Source: an uncultured Gemmatimonadota bacterium
GTDB lineage: Bacteria; Gemmatimonadota; Gemmatimonadetes; Gemmatimonadales; Gemmatimonadaceae
Reading direction: 5' to 3'
Assembly (NCBI GenBank): GCA_903882745.1
Contig: CAIRYG010000007.1
Span: 62,001-126,000, forward strand
Length of the DNA: 64,000 nucleotides
The position numbers and the translations under genes were made by a program. Shown here in pieces: positions 1-9,386 of this stretch. Within the stretch, counting starts at the first letter, position 1. Every line of letters starts with the position of its first letter. A model generated the notes under the pieces. The model did no database searches and had not been told where the DNA came from. It saw nothing but the letters and a program-made list of their open reading frames with translations.

Positions 1-1454
1 TGCAGGATGCCGTTGGCGTCGATGTCGAAGGTCACCTCGACCTGCGGCATGCCGCGCGGAGCGGGTGGGATCCCCGTCAGCTGGAACTTGCCGATGGTCT
101 TGTTGTACACGGCCAGCTCGCGCTCGCCCTGCAGCACGTGGATCTCGACCGTGGTCTGGTTGTCGTCGGCGGTGCTGAACACCTCCGACTTCTTGGTCGG
201 GATGGTCGTGTTGCGCGGGATCAGCACCGTGGTCACGCCGCCCAGCGTCTCGATCCCGAGGGAGAGCGGGGTGACGTCGAGCAGGAGCACATCCTTCTGC
301 TCGCCGGTGAGCACGGCGCCCTGAATGGCGGCGCCAACGGCGACCACTTCATCGGGGTTCACGCCCTTGTTCGGCTCCTTGCCGAAGAACGCCTTGACCA
401 CTTCCTGCACCTTCGGAATGCGCGTCGAGCCGCCAACGAGCAGAATCTCGTCGACTTCCGACGGCTGCATCTTGGCGTCGGCGAGCGCCTTCTTCATGGG
501 CTCGAGCGTGCGCTGCACGAGGTCGTCCACGAGCTGCTCGAACTTGGCGCGCGTGAGCTGGTAGTTGAGATGCTTGGGGCCCGAGGCGTCGGCGGTGATG
601 AACGGAAGGTTGATATCCGTGCTCATGGTGCCGGACAGCTCGATCTTGGCCTTCTCCGCGGCTTCCTTCAGGCGCTGAAGCGCCATCGGGTCCTTGGAGA
701 GGTCGATCGTCTGATCTTTCTTGAACTCGGACACGAGCCAGTCGATGACCTTCTGGTCGAAGTCGTCGCCGCCGAGGTGGGTGTCACCGTTGGTGGACTT
801 CACTTCGAACTGCTTGGTGCCGTCGACTTCGTAGAGCTCGAGGACCGAGATGTCGTACGTGCCGCCGCCCAAATCGAACACGGCGACCTTTTCGTCCTTC
901 TTCCCCTTTTTGTCGAGGCCGTAGGCGAGCGCGGCGGCCGTGGGCTCGTTGACGATACGGAGCACGTCGAGACCCGCGATCTTGCCGGCGTCCTTGGTGG
1001 CCTGACGCTGCGAGTCGTTGAAGTACGCCGGCACGGTGACCACAGCCTTGGTCACCGGGTGACCCAGGTAGTCCTCAGCGGTCTGCTTCATCTTCTGGAG
1101 GATCATCGCCGAGACCTCGGGGGGCGTGTAGCGCTTGCCCTGGACTTCAACCGAGGCGAGGTCGTTGGTGCCGCTCTTGACCGCGTAGGGGACGCGGGCA
1201 ATCTCGCTCGAGACTTCAGGCATCTTGCGGCCCATGAAGCGCTTGATCGAGAAGACCGTGTTCTGCGGGTTTGTGACTGCTTGGCGCTTGGCGATTTGTC
1301 CGACCAAGCGTTCGCCGTCCTTGCTGAATCCAACGACGGACGGGGTGGTGCGACCGCCCTCGGCGTTGGGGATGACCACCGGGTCGCCACCTTCCATCAC
1401 AGCCACGACGGAGTTGGTGGTGCCGAGGTCGATGCCAATGACTTTGTCAGCCAT
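1..1454 (-). CDS. dnaK: Chaperone protein DnaK (Hsp70), C-terminus cut by window edge
   Basis: Cytosolic ATP-dependent Hsp70 chaperone that works with DnaJ and GrpE. Read on the minus strand from the ATG at 1454, 484 codons are visible. The phosphate-1 motif GIDLGTTNS lies near residue 7, [16 protein letters not shown] near 142, the phosphate-2 motif DLGGGT at 194-199, and the linker [11 protein letters not shown] near 390. The start of the substrate-binding domain follows. About 150 C-terminal residues lie beyond position 1. An AAGGA ribosome site sits about 10 nt before the ATG (1465-1469), which fixes the start. No CIRCE operator is visible upstream. The identification rests on uninterrupted family motifs and is secure. 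A 542-codon open frame on the opposite strand is only its antisense shadow. Confidence 0.98.
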   Translation of the reverse strand, partial: MADKVIGIDLGTTNSVVAVMEGGDPVVIPNAEGGRTTPSVVGFSKDGERLVGQIAKRQAVTNPQNTVFSIKRFMGRKMPEVSSEIARVPYAVKSGTNDLASVEVQGKRYTPPEVSAMILQKMKQTAEDYLGHPVTKAVVTVPAYFNDSQRQATKDAGKIAGLDVLRIVNEPTAAALAYGLDKKGKKDEKVAVFDLGGGTYDISVLELYEVDGTKQFEVKSTNGDTHLGGDDFDQKVIDWLVSEFKKDQTIDLSKDPMALQRLKEAAEKAKIELSGTMSTDINLPFITADASGPKHLNYQLTRAKFEQLVDDLVQRTLEPMKKALADAKMQPSEVDEILLVGGSTRIPKVQEVVKAFFGKEPNKGVNPDEVVAVGAAIQGAVLTGEQKDVLLLDVTPLSLGIETLGGVTTVLIPRNTTIPTKKSEVFSTADDNQTTVEIHVLQGERELAVYNKTIGKFQLTGIPPAPRGMPQVEVTFDIDANGIL

Positions 1455-1825
1455 GTTCTTTCGGTCCTTAGGAAAAGATTGGGTGGTGATTGTGGTGATG
1501 CTACTGCCAGTGGGTGGAGCAAGGATGAGACCAGAAAAACGGGCCAAATTGACGCTCGACGCCTTTATATAGGGCAGGGATGGCGCCAAAATGGCACGCC
1601 GGAGGTAGCGCGGGTGGACGGGGCAGGTGGGAGGGGCAGGTGGTGGGCGGGTGGTGGGCTGGTGGTGGCAGGTCGGGGGCAGGCGGGGGGCGGCCCCGTA
1701 ACAATCGCGCCACAAGGGATAACGAGAGTGTGCCCAGTGTTTGCTGGCGTTCGCGCGGCTGTCTAGATTTGAGGCATACTCTGAGTACTTCTCCCTCTGT
1801 CAGTTCTGCCCCGGAGCTCTCCCCC
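1455..1825. other. Divergent intergenic region between dnaK and the DUF47 gene
   Basis: A 371-bp non-coding gap from which dnaK (-) and the phosphate block (+) diverge. It holds a G-rich repeat array (listed separately) and, at 1566-1574 on the minus strand, CCCTATATA. This differs at one base from the sigma-32 type -10 CCCCATNTA, but I could not find a matching -35, so a heat-shock promoter for dnaK is only a possibility. An open frame runs through part of the region into the DUF47 gene from 1580. Its predicted N-terminus is low-complexity Gly/Arg/Trp and is not credible protein. Confidence 0.5.
1620..1694 (+). repeat. G-rich GGCAGG/GGTGG repeat array
   Basis: Two exact copies of GGGGCAGGTGG start at 1620 and 1633 (13-nt period). 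Degenerate units with GGGTGG, TGGTGG, TGGCAGG and GGGGCAGGCGG follow up to about 1694. The strand is almost free of T and C runs and has many GGG tracts, so it could form a G-quadruplex. A related array with the same 13-nt spacing lies at 53986-54037 in another divergent intergenic region. Confidence 0.7.
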
Positions 1826-2437
1826 GTGCGGCTTATTCCGAAAGACGAAGGATTTTTCGAACTGTTTGACGGCCTCGCGGTTCTCATGACGCGTTCGGCT
1901 ACCCTCCTGAATCAACTCTTCACGGATCCGGGGCAGCTCGATCGATACGTGGTGCAGATCAAAGAAATCGAGCACCAGGCCGACGACATCACGCACGAAA
2001 TCATGAACCGCATCGACCGGAGCTTTGTCACGCCGCTCGATCGCGAGGACATCCACCTGCTCGCGACGCGGCTGGACAACGTGGTGGATCTCATGGACGG
2101 CACCGCGCGCCGCGCCAAGATGTTCCACATCACGGACCGCAAGGAGCCGGCCAAGGAGCTCTCGCGCGTGCTCGTCGCCGCGACCGAGCAGATCGCCCTG
2201 GCCGTCACATCGCTCAAGGATGCGCGCCAGGTGCAAGTCATTGGCCGCGAGATGAAGCGCCTTGAGGAAGAGGCCGATGCGATTTATAGCGCCGCGGTGG
2301 GTGCGCTCTTCGAAGGCACGCCAGACGCGCTCGACGTCATCAAGTGGAAAGAACTCTATGACAACATCGAGCACGCCATCGACGAAGCGGAAGATGTGCT
2401 GAACGTGCTCGAGAGCGTCTCCCTCAAGAACAGCTGA
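1826..2437 (+). CDS. PhoU-like DUF47 family protein (phosphate transport accessory)
   Basis: A 203-residue all-helical protein of the DUF47/PhoU-like family (Pit accessory protein). Family members are usually encoded directly before PiT phosphate transporters and are thought to control them. The GTG start at 1826 is chosen because family proteins begin near RLIPKDEGFFELF and because GGAG lies 9 nt upstream. The longer open frame from 1580 adds 82 low-complexity residues. Helical motifs typical of the family include HQADDITHEIM near residue 50 and PLDREDIHLLATRLDNVVD near 70. The PiT gene begins 4 nt after the stop, so the two are almost certainly co-transcribed. Regulation of phosphate uptake is inferred from this pairing. 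Confidence 0.9.
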   Translation: MRLIPKDEGFFELFDGLAVLMTRSATLLNQLFTDPGQLDRYVVQIKEIEHQADDITHEIMNRIDRSFVTPLDREDIHLLATRLDNVVDLMDGTARRAKMFHITDRKEPAKELSRVLVAATEQIALAVTSLKDARQVQVIGREMKRLEEEADAIYSAAVGALFEGTPDALDVIKWKELYDNIEHAIDEAEDVLNVLESVSLKNS

Positions 2438-2441
2438 ACAC

Positions 2442-3479
2442 GTGCTTACGTACGTCGTCGTCATCGTCGTCATCGCTGTCGGGTTCGATTTCATCAACGG
2501 GTTTCACGACTCGGCGAACTCCATCGCCACGATTGTTGGGACGCGGGTTCTCAGTCCCCTGGCGGCCGTCCTGTGGGCCGCGACGTTTAACTTCGTGGCG
2601 GCATTCGTCGGCAACACCGCGGTCGCCAAAGCCGTCAGTGGCGGCTTTGTGGATCAGCACATCGTCGACGCGAATGTCATCTGTGCGGCGCTCGTCGGCG
2701 CAATCATCTGGAATCTGTTTACTTGGTTCTACGGCATTCCGTCGAGTTCGAGCCACGCGCTCATTGGCGGGTTCGCTGGTGCAGCGATCGCGAAGGGTGG
2801 TTTCGCCGCGCTGACGTGGGGCACCAAGTGGATCCAAACGTTGTCGTTCATCGTCATCTCGCCGACGCTTGGCATGCTGGTCGGGTTCCTGTTGATGGCG
2901 CTGGTGCTGAATCTCTTTCAGAAGGCGTCGCCGCGTCGCGTGGACAAAGTGTTCCGCCCGGGACAACTCGCCAGCTCGGCCCTGTTGTCATTCGCCCATG
3001 GTCAAAACGACGCGCAAAAGACGATGGGAATTATCGTCGGACTGCTCGTGGCGACCCAAGGGTACTTCGTCAACGAGACGGGTTTCTGGCACCATTTCTA
3101 TCTCGCCGATAACAAGCAGGTGCCCTGGTGGGTGGAGATGGCGGCGTACACGGCCATCTCGCTCGGCACCCTCTTCGGGGGGTGGCGCATTGTGCGCACC
3201 ATGGGCTCGCGCATCACGCGATTGCGCCCCGTGGGCGGTTTTGCCGCTGAGGGTGGTGGTGCGTTGGTGATTCTCGCGGCGACCAAGTTTGGTATTCCCG
3301 TCAGCACGACGCACACCATCACCGGCTCGATTGTCGGCGTTGGCGCTACGAACCGCCTCTCGGCGGTACGGTGGGGACTCGCGAGCCGCATCGTGTGGGC
3401 CTGGGTTGTGACGATTCCCGCCGCCGGTGCGATGGCCGCCATCGGGTACCTCCTGCTCTCCACGGCCATCAAGATCTAG
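2442..3479 (+). CDS. pit: PiT family inorganic phosphate transporter
   Basis: A 345-residue inner-membrane symporter for inorganic phosphate (low-affinity, PiT family). The two signature repeats are visible: NGFHDSANSIAT at about residues 19-30 and FAHGQNDAQKTMGI at about 184-197. The latter carries the NDAQ form of the PiT signature. Around ten hydrophobic segments are present, and a GIPVSTTHTITGSIVG stretch near residue 285 matches the second-half family motif. The start is GTG, 4 nt after the DUF47 stop, and ppk1 begins 4 nt after this gene. The DUF47-pit-ppk1 order links uptake directly to polyphosphate synthesis. Confidence 0.95.
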   Translation: MLTYVVVIVVIAVGFDFINGFHDSANSIATIVGTRVLSPLAAVLWAATFNFVAAFVGNTAVAKAVSGGFVDQHIVDANVICAALVGAIIWNLFTWFYGIPSSSSHALIGGFAGAAIAKGGFAALTWGTKWIQTLSFIVISPTLGMLVGFLLMALVLNLFQKASPRRVDKVFRPGQLASSALLSFAHGQNDAQKTMGIIVGLLVATQGYFVNETGFWHHFYLADNKQVPWWVEMAAYTAISLGTLFGGWRIVRTMGSRITRLRPVGGFAAEGGGALVILAATKFGIPVSTTHTITGSIVGVGATNRLSAVRWGLASRIVWAWVVTIPAAGAMAAIGYLLLSTAIKI

Positions 3480-3482
3480 GTT

Positions 3483-5630
3483 GTGACGCACACGCATCGG
3501 GATCCGGCCTTGTTCATCAACCGGGAACTGTCTTGGCTTGAGTTCAACGCTCGGGTGCTCGCGGAAGCGTATGACGAACGAAATCCGCTGCTGGAGCGGC
3601 TGAAGTTTCTCGCCATTTTCCACAGCAATCTCGACGAGTTCTACATGGTGCGCGTCGCGGGACTCCGCCGGCAAATGTCGGCGCGCGTGCCCCACGTGAG
3701 CGGTGATGGCTTGAGCGCGCGGCAGCAACTCGACGCCATCGATCGGCGCGTGCACGACCTGACGGACGTGGTGCAGCACTGCTTGCACGAGGTCTTGTTG
3801 CCGGCGCTTGAAACACATGGCGTTCGCGTGGTCTCCATGGACGAACTGAGCGAGACCGAGCGGTCGGCGATCGATGCGTTCTTCGATCAGCAGCTCTTCC
3901 CCGTGCTCACGCCGCTCGCCGTCGATCCCGGACATCCGTTCCCGTACATCTCGAACCTGTCGGTGTCACTCGCCGTGCGGCTCCGCCATCCGGAGCTGGG
4001 CGACGAACGCTTCGCGCGGGTCAAGGTTCCGAAATCGCTGTCGCGCTGGGTGCCGGTCCCCGGCCGCCGGCATCAGTATGTGCCGCTCGAGGACGTGATT
4101 GGCGCCCATCTGACGCGGTTGTTCCCCGGAATGCAGATCCTAGGGTCGCATGCGTTCCGAATTACGCGCCACAGCGATCTCGAGATTGCGAACAACGAAG
4201 AAGCCGAAGACTTGCTCGCTACGATCGAGGAACAGGTGTTCCAACGGCGATTCGGCGAAGTGGTGCGATTGGAAGTCCAGGCCGGCATGCCGCAAGCATT
4301 GCTGCAGTTGCTCCTGAACGAGTTGCGTGAAAGCGAGGATCCCGAGTTTGAGCCGCTGACAGAGCGCGAGGTGCAGCGGAGTGGGCCCTTGCTCGACTTG
4401 GCCGATCCGATGACGCTCGCCGCCATCGACATTCCTGAGTTACACGATGCGCCGTTCACCCCGGTCATCCCCGCGGAACTGCGAGAGGCTGAGCAGTCGA
4501 TCTTTGACGTGGTGCGCGCCCGCGACCTGCTGGTGCATCACCCGTTTGACTCCTTCACGACGACGGTCGAACAGTTCATCGCCGCTGCCGCCAAGGATGA
4601 CCGGACGCTCGCCATCAAGATGACGCTGTACCGCACCTCTGGCGACGGGGCAATCGTCCGCGCATTGATCGATGCGGCACAGCGCGGCATTCAGGTCGCC
4701 GTGCTCGTCGAGTTGCAGGCGCGATTCGACGAAACCAACAACATCACCTGGGCGCGTACGCTCGAGTCCTACGGCGTGCATGTGGCCTATGGTCTGCCAG
4801 GTCTCAAGATCCACGCAAAAACGGCGCTGGTCGTCCGCCGAGAGGTCGACGGCATTCGACGGTATGTGCACCTCGGAACGGGCAACTACAACGGAAAAAC
4901 GGCGCGCACCTACACCGATATCGGGCTCTTCACGTGCAGTGAAGCGATCGGCGCCGACGTCAGCGATCTGTTCAACTCGCTGACGGGGTTCTCGCGGCAA
5001 CTCGTATATCGCAAACTCGCCGTCGCCCCAGGTGGGTTGCGTGACCGCGTGCTCGGCATGATTCAGCGGGAGGCGGAGCACGCGCGTGCAGGCCGCCCGG
5101 CGCGCATCATCGCCAAAATGAATGCGCTCGTGGACTCTGAAACGATTCTGGCGCTCTACGAAGCATCAAAGGTAGGCGTTGAGATCGATCTGATTGTGCG
5201 CGGTATCTGCTGCCTCCGCCCCGGACTTCCTGGCGTGAGCGATCATATTCGCGTCATCAGCATTGTCGGGCGCTTTCTTGAGCACTCGCGTCTCTGGTTC
5301 TTCGAGAACTACGGAACGCAGGAGTACTGGATCAGCTCCGCCGACTGGATGCCTCGCAACTTTGACCGGCGCGTTGAAGCGGCAACCCCGATCGAGGATC
5401 CCGCGCTACATCCACGGCTCAAGTCCCTGTTGGATGCGTGTTTGCACGACACCCAGCAAACGTGGGAACTCAGCGCCGAGGGGGCGTACGCAAAACGCCA
5501 CGCAAAGTCGGACCCGGCGAGTTCGATTCACGCGCACCTCGTGCTGGAGTCGTGGGGGCAGCAGGGCAAGCCGTCGCTACAGCACCGAGTGTCGGGCGCT
5601 CAGGAGCGCGCGAGGCCGCTCTTCGGTTGA
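3483..5630 (+). CDS. ppk1: Polyphosphate kinase Ppk1
   Basis: A 715-residue membrane-associated enzyme that transfers the gamma-phosphate of ATP onto a growing polyphosphate chain. The N-terminal motif FINRELSWLEFNARVL is at residues 11-26. The two conserved histidines of the family are H444 in LKIHAKTALV and H601 in FLEHSRLWFFEN. Both are offset by +9 from the E. coli H435 (autophosphorylated) and H592, so the catalytic core looks intact. The HHPFDSF motif lies near 346. The start is GTG, 4 nt after the pit stop. Third gene of the phosphate uptake and storage operon; it converges with the phosphatase gene at 5673. Length is normal for the family. Confidence 0.98.
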   Translation: MTHTHRDPALFINRELSWLEFNARVLAEAYDERNPLLERLKFLAIFHSNLDEFYMVRVAGLRRQMSARVPHVSGDGLSARQQLDAIDRRVHDLTDVVQHCLHEVLLPALETHGVRVVSMDELSETERSAIDAFFDQQLFPVLTPLAVDPGHPFPYISNLSVSLAVRLRHPELGDERFARVKVPKSLSRWVPVPGRRHQYVPLEDVIGAHLTRLFPGMQILGSHAFRITRHSDLEIANNEEAEDLLATIEEQVFQRRFGEVVRLEVQAGMPQALLQLLLNELRESEDPEFEPLTEREVQRSGPLLDLADPMTLAAIDIPELHDAPFTPVIPAELREAEQSIFDVVRARDLLVHHPFDSFTTTVEQFIAAAAKDDRTLAIKMTLYRTSGDGAIVRALIDAAQRGIQVAVLVELQARFDETNNITWARTLESYGVHVAYGLPGLKIHAKTALVVRREVDGIRRYVHLGTGNYNGKTARTYTDIGLFTCSEAIGADVSDLFNSLTGFSRQLVYRKLAVAPGGLRDRVLGMIQREAEHARAGRPARIIAKMNALVDSETILALYEASKVGVEIDLIVRGICCLRPGLPGVSDHIRVISIVGRFLEHSRLWFFENYGTQEYWISSADWMPRNFDRRVEAATPIEDPALHPRLKSLLDACLHDTQQTWELSAEGAYAKRHAKSDPASSIHAHLVLESWGQQGKPSLQHRVSGAQERARPLFG

Positions 5631-5672
5631 TTCTGGACGACGGTCGCAACGCGGCCCGTCGGACGAACAGCG

Positions 5673-7316
5673 TTACTCGACCGTTTCCGCCATCGTCGCG
5701 TCCTGCACGACACGTCCGTCCGGGCCCACGATCTCCACGGGCACCCCAATCAGCTCCGCGAGTAGCCCGCTCTTCCGCGCAGCGCCCCACAGCTCGAGCC
5801 GGAGTGCCTTGGCGCGCGGAGTCGCGACCGGCGTGATACGTAGCGCGCGTTCCATCCAGCGCACCTTGATCCGCTCCACCGCCCCCACATGCCCGCGGTC
5901 GAGCCCATCGGCAATGCGGAGCAGTGCCGACAAGCGTTTGATGCGCGCGCGCGTCCCTTTCTGGAGCGCTGCATACTCCTGATGCTTCTGCCGGTCGGGC
6001 GGTGAGCCGCGGTGGTATCGCGCCACGTGGGCCACCACCACCTTCTCCGTCGGTGACATGCCCAGCAACTCCGCGTGCAGAATCAGATGGTATGAATGCT
6101 TGTTGTGCTTCTGGTAGTTGATGTGGTACCCCACATCGTGCAGCAGCGCGGCATCCGACAAAATCTGTCGATCCGCAGCTTCGCAGCCGAGTCGCATGCC
6201 GACGGCATCAAAGAGCTGGAGCGCGATTTTCTGCACCTGCCGAGAGTGTGGCTCCTCGTAGTGGCAGCGTTCGGCAAACTCCCGTACCGATCGGGCGCGT
6301 GCTTCGCCCGGGTCGGCGATGCTGGGCTTGATCCGCGCAACGTCGAGGAGCAAGCCTTCGCGAATGCCGTACGCGCTCGCGCCAATCTCGCGGGGCTCAA
6401 CACGGGCCAGAACTTCGGCGGCAACTGCGAGGCCGGCAACAATGATGTCGGCGCGGCCGGCATTGAGCCCTGGGACGGCCAGTCGCTCCTCAACCGACAT
6501 CTCCGCCAGCATATCCAGAATGTGCTCCACCTCGGCGCGCGGAATCCGGGTGCCGTGGACGGAGCGTGCCGCGCGCATCCCGTGCCGCGCTAGGAAAATG
6601 CCGGCGAGATTGGTGAATGTTCCGCCGGAGCCAATGACCTCGGCGCCGCGCCAATCGCGCACGGGGAGCGCGGCGCGGATGTCGTCGCGGATGTGCTTGC
6701 GGAGCTTCTTGATGCCCTTGTGTGAACTTCCCTTCGAGAGGAACCGTTCGGTCAATCGCAGGGCGCCAAAGGGCAGTGATACCAGGTGCTCAACCAGCCC
6801 TTCGGCTGCGAGGGCCAGTTCCAGCGAGCCACCGCCGATGTCCATCACCACGCAGCGTCCGTGGCCGAGTTCGAAATGGGCGAGCGCCGAGCGGTAGGCC
6901 AGTCTTGCTTCTTCGGCGCCGTCGAGCAGGCGGATCTTGAGCCCCGTTTGCTGGCGGACGCGGGTGAGGAAGAGCGCGCCGTTCGAGGCGTCGCGTACCG
7001 CACTCGTGGCCACGGCCTCGACGCGTTTGGCGCCCAGCTGGCGGGCGAGCGTGGCCATCCGTTGCAGCGACTCGATGGCAAGATTCATTGGCCCTTCACT
7101 CAGGGCACCCGTCTCGGAGAGTCCCGCGCCCAGTCGCGGCGCCGCCTTCATTTCGTCGACCACACGAATGGACCCGTTCTTCCCGACATCGGCCACAATC
7201 TGTCGAATCGAGTTGGACCCGATGTCGATGGCGGCGATTCGCTGTTCCCCTTCCTCGCCTTGCGGGCGATATGGGCCTTCGGTAGCGGCGAGGCGGAGGG
7301 GAGGCAACGTGCTCAT
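5673..7316 (-). CDS. ppx: Ppx/GppA family exopolyphosphatase with C-terminal HD domain
   Basis: About 547 residues from the ATG at 7316; a TTG 39 nt upstream is an alternative start. The N-terminal actin-fold half carries AIDIGSNSIRQIVADVG at about 29-45 and DIGGGSLELALA at 159-170, the phosphate-binding loops of the Ppx/GppA family. The C-terminal half is HD-like, with LLHDVGYHINYQKHNKHSYH near 390. Predicted to release phosphate from polyphosphate and/or hydrolyse pppGpp; the sequence alone does not separate the two. The pstS-like fragment stops 1 nt before this ATG (TGATATG), so this gene probably once followed pstS in an operon reading from phoB-phoR. It is the degrading counterpart of the adjacent ppk1. 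Confidence 0.92.
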   Translation of the reverse strand: MSTLPPLRLAATEGPYRPQGEEGEQRIAAIDIGSNSIRQIVADVGKNGSIRVVDEMKAAPRLGAGLSETGALSEGPMNLAIESLQRMATLARQLGAKRVEAVATSAVRDASNGALFLTRVRQQTGLKIRLLDGAEEARLAYRSALAHFELGHGRCVVMDIGGGSLELALAAEGLVEHLVSLPFGALRLTERFLSKGSSHKGIKKLRKHIRDDIRAALPVRDWRGAEVIGSGGTFTNLAGIFLARHGMRAARSVHGTRIPRAEVEHILDMLAEMSVEERLAVPGLNAGRADIIVAGLAVAAEVLARVEPREIGASAYGIREGLLLDVARIKPSIADPGEARARSVREFAERCHYEEPHSRQVQKIALQLFDAVGMRLGCEAADRQILSDAALLHDVGYHINYQKHNKHSYHLILHAELLGMSPTEKVVVAHVARYHRGSPPDRQKHQEYAALQKGTRARIKRLSALLRIADGLDRGHVGAVERIKVRWMERALRITPVATPRAKALRLELWGAARKSGLLAELIGVPVEIVGPDGRVVQDATMAETVE

Positions 7317-7317
7317 A

Positions 7318-7520
7318 TCACGGGGAAGGAGCTTTGGGACAGGCGCCGGTCGCAATCGTGCCGACCAGTGAATCGTAGTGGGTGATAGTCTCGCGCGGGA
7401 GCGGCACGTACTCTAAGGCCCCCGCGTCGCCCGTGCCGTCGGTGAGCGCCCAGTGCAGAAAGGCCACGGTGCGGTCGCGACGAAGAGAACGATCAGAATG
7501 GAGCGAAGCGAGAGGCGCAT
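7318..7520 (-). pseudogene. pstS: pstS remnant: signal peptide joined out of frame to PstS C-terminus
   Basis: Between phoR and ppx, reading on the minus strand, an ATG at 7520 encodes a signal-peptide-like MRLSLRSILIVLFVATA. In another frame the last ~48 codons before the TGA at 7318 encode FLHWALTDGTGDAGALEYV and PLPRETITHYDSLVGTIA. These look like the C-terminal end of the periplasmic phosphate-binding protein PstS (FLxWALTDG...YxPLP). The roughly 280 residues expected in between are missing and the two parts are out of frame around 7471-7485. I read this as an internal deletion of pstS. A collapsed assembly could give the same picture. Neither pstC, pstA nor pstB is in the window. Confidence 0.7.
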
Positions 7521-7598
7521 GGCCAGTTGGGTTCGGGAGTGCGGTACGTCGCGCAGCGAATGCGCGCCGGAACTGCAGACCGAAAGCTCCCACCGCCT

Positions 7599-7626
7599 AG
7601 TATCGGCGCTATTTCGATTGTGTCAC
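7599..7626 (-). promoter_or_regulatory. Candidate promoter / Pho-box-like element before pstS remnant
   Basis: On the minus strand GTGACA (7621-7626) and GATACT (7599-7604) are separated by 16 bp, a weak sigma-70 type pair. The -35 overlaps TGTC-CGT-GACA, with arms at 7621-7631, next to CCTGTC, which recalls the CTGTCA half-sites of Pho boxes. This lies about 80 nt upstream of the remnant's ATG. The match to a Pho box is partial, so this is only a candidate. Confidence 0.3.
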
Positions 7627-7664
7627 GGACAGGTAACGGCCAGAGGGGATTTCGGGCGTCCCGG

Positions 7665-9386
7665 TTACCCTCGGGAGGGCGAACTGGCCGGAAAATTCGC
7701 CATAATCGTCGTTCCAGCCCCTGGCACGCTCTCGGCTTTGACCTTGCCGCCGTGTGCCTCGACTAAGTGCTTCACGATGGCCAGCCCGAGTCCCGTGCCC
7801 CCCTCGGCGCGCGAACGCCCTGGATCAACCCTATAGAACCGCTCGAAGATGCGCGGCAGATGCTCGGCTGGGATCCCCACGCCGGTGTCGCGCACCCCAA
7901 CCGTGACCCCGCCGTCCTCCGAACGCGGTCGCGAAAAAATGACCACGGCACCCGTCGCGGTGTGCCGGACGGCATTGTCCACCAGGTTTCCGATGACTTG
8001 CCGGAGGGCCGTCGCGTCGGCAAACAGCACGGCCGACTCGGGGTGGATATCGACCGACAGGGTGAGGCCCTTGGCGTCCGCGGCATCACGGGCCGCCGAA
8101 ATGGTATCGGACGCCACGGAGAGCAGGTCGAGCGTCATTGGATTGGGCACCCAGCCGCCACTCTCGATGCGCGAGAGGTCGAGCAAGTCGTCGACAATGC
8201 GCTGCATCCGGCGAGTATTGCCCAGAATCCGGTCGGCAAACTGCCGGCGGCTGTCGGCCGGCGGGTCGTCTTGCACAAGGGTTTCCGCAAATCCGCCAAC
8301 GATGGTGAGGGGGGTGCGGAGCTCATGCGACACGTTGGCTACGAAGTCGCGTCGTACGGCTTCGAGGCGGCGCACGCGGGTCAGATCGAGCAGCGCAAGC
8401 ACCGCGCCGCCTCCTGCGAGGGGGCGCGCGGTCACGTTGAGGGTGCGGCCACCGATCACCAGCTCGGCGTCGTCGGTGGTGTCGCCTGCGGTCGCACTCG
8501 CCAGCGCGTCGCGAAGCACGGTGGCTCGGGGCAAGACGTCCGAATGGAACGGCAGGGCGTCGCGCGTGTTCAGGAGGCGCCGCGCAGTCTCGTTGATGCG
8601 TACCACCATAGCAGACGTGTCGACAGCTAAAACGCCCTCGTTGAGCGATTCTGTGAGCTGTAGCAGCAGCGACTCATCGGCTTGCAGCGCTGCGAGCCTC
8701 GCGGAGAGCTGTTCGGCGAGTTGGTCCAAGGCGACGGCGAGATCTCCCACCTCGCCTGGGGCATGAATTTTTGGCCGCCGCGTGAGATCTCCCGCGGCGA
8801 GCGCGCGGGCCACGTCGCGCAGTTCCACGACCGGCTGCGACACCGACCGTGAAAAGAGCCAGGCGAGTACCAGCGCGCCCAACAGAGCCACAGCACCGGC
8901 CGATGCGGCATCGCGTCCCGCGGCCGCCACAATCGCGTCGAGGGTCCCGGTTGGCACCGACACACGGGCCACGCCAAGGGACGCGCGCACGGCGACGTAG
9001 AGTTCGACGTCACCCCGCGAGGCGCTGGGGCGCACGGCTAATCCAACCGCGCCGCTGACCGCCGAGGCCACTTCGGGGCGGGTGAGATGGTTTTCAAGCC
9101 GAGCCAGCGCGTCCTCCTCAAAGTCGGTATCGCCGAGCACGACGCCGTCCTCGCGAATGAGCGTCACGCGGCGTCCGAGGGCAACGCCGGCCGTGTGTGC
9201 CAGCACCGACGGATTCGTCGTTGGGGTCCACTCCGTCGCGACAAATCGTGCTTCGCGCGCCAGGTTCTTCGTGGTTTCGTCGCGCAGCCGTTCGCTGAGC
9301 TGGCGGTTCACCACCACCACAATTGTGACGACGAGGAAGCCGACGACGGCGACGGCCCCGAGGACCAGGCGTTGGGTAAGCTTCAC
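7665..9386 (-). CDS. phoR: Phosphate regulon sensor histidine kinase PhoR
   Basis: A 573-residue membrane sensor kinase. The GTG at 9386 overlaps the phoB stop (GTGA); upstream codons in frame belong to phoB DNA. Order of parts: TM1 at about residues 6-27, a periplasmic segment of about 110 residues, TM2 near 150-170, a HAMP linker, a PAS domain near 225-330, then HisKA with VSHELRTPLTIVGG and the phospho-accepting His at about 354. The ATPase domain carries NLVDNAVRHT, DTGVGIP and GTGLGLAIVKHLVEAHGG. The larger periplasmic domain and the PAS domain fit the PhoR type. The pairing with phoB, udk upstream and the phosphate genes around it supports control of the Pho response. Confidence 0.93.
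   Translation of the reverse strand: MKLTQRLVLGAVAVVGFLVVTIVVVVNRQLSERLRDETTKNLAREARFVATEWTPTTNPSVLAHTAGVALGRRVTLIREDGVVLGDTDFEEDALARLENHLTRPEVASAVSGAVGLAVRPSASRGDVELYVAVRASLGVARVSVPTGTLDAIVAAAGRDAASAGAVALLGALVLAWLFSRSVSQPVVELRDVARALAAGDLTRRPKIHAPGEVGDLAVALDQLAEQLSARLAALQADESLLLQLTESLNEGVLAVDTSAMVVRINETARRLLNTRDALPFHSDVLPRATVLRDALASATAGDTTDDAELVIGGRTLNVTARPLAGGGAVLALLDLTRVRRLEAVRRDFVANVSHELRTPLTIVGGFAETLVQDDPPADSRRQFADRILGNTRRMQRIVDDLLDLSRIESGGWVPNPMTLDLLSVASDTISAARDAADAKGLTLSVDIHPESAVLFADATALRQVIGNLVDNAVRHTATGAVVIFSRPRSEDGGVTVGVRDTGVGIPAEHLPRIFERFYRVDPGRSRAEGGTGLGLAIVKHLVEAHGGKVKAESVPGAGTTIMANFPASSPSRG

Noticed and set aside
138-1766. 542-codon open frame on + opposite dnaK
   Set aside because: Exact antisense of a highly conserved gene; composition (Leu/Val/Arg/Glu/Asp rich, no motif) is typical of GC-rich antisense frames.
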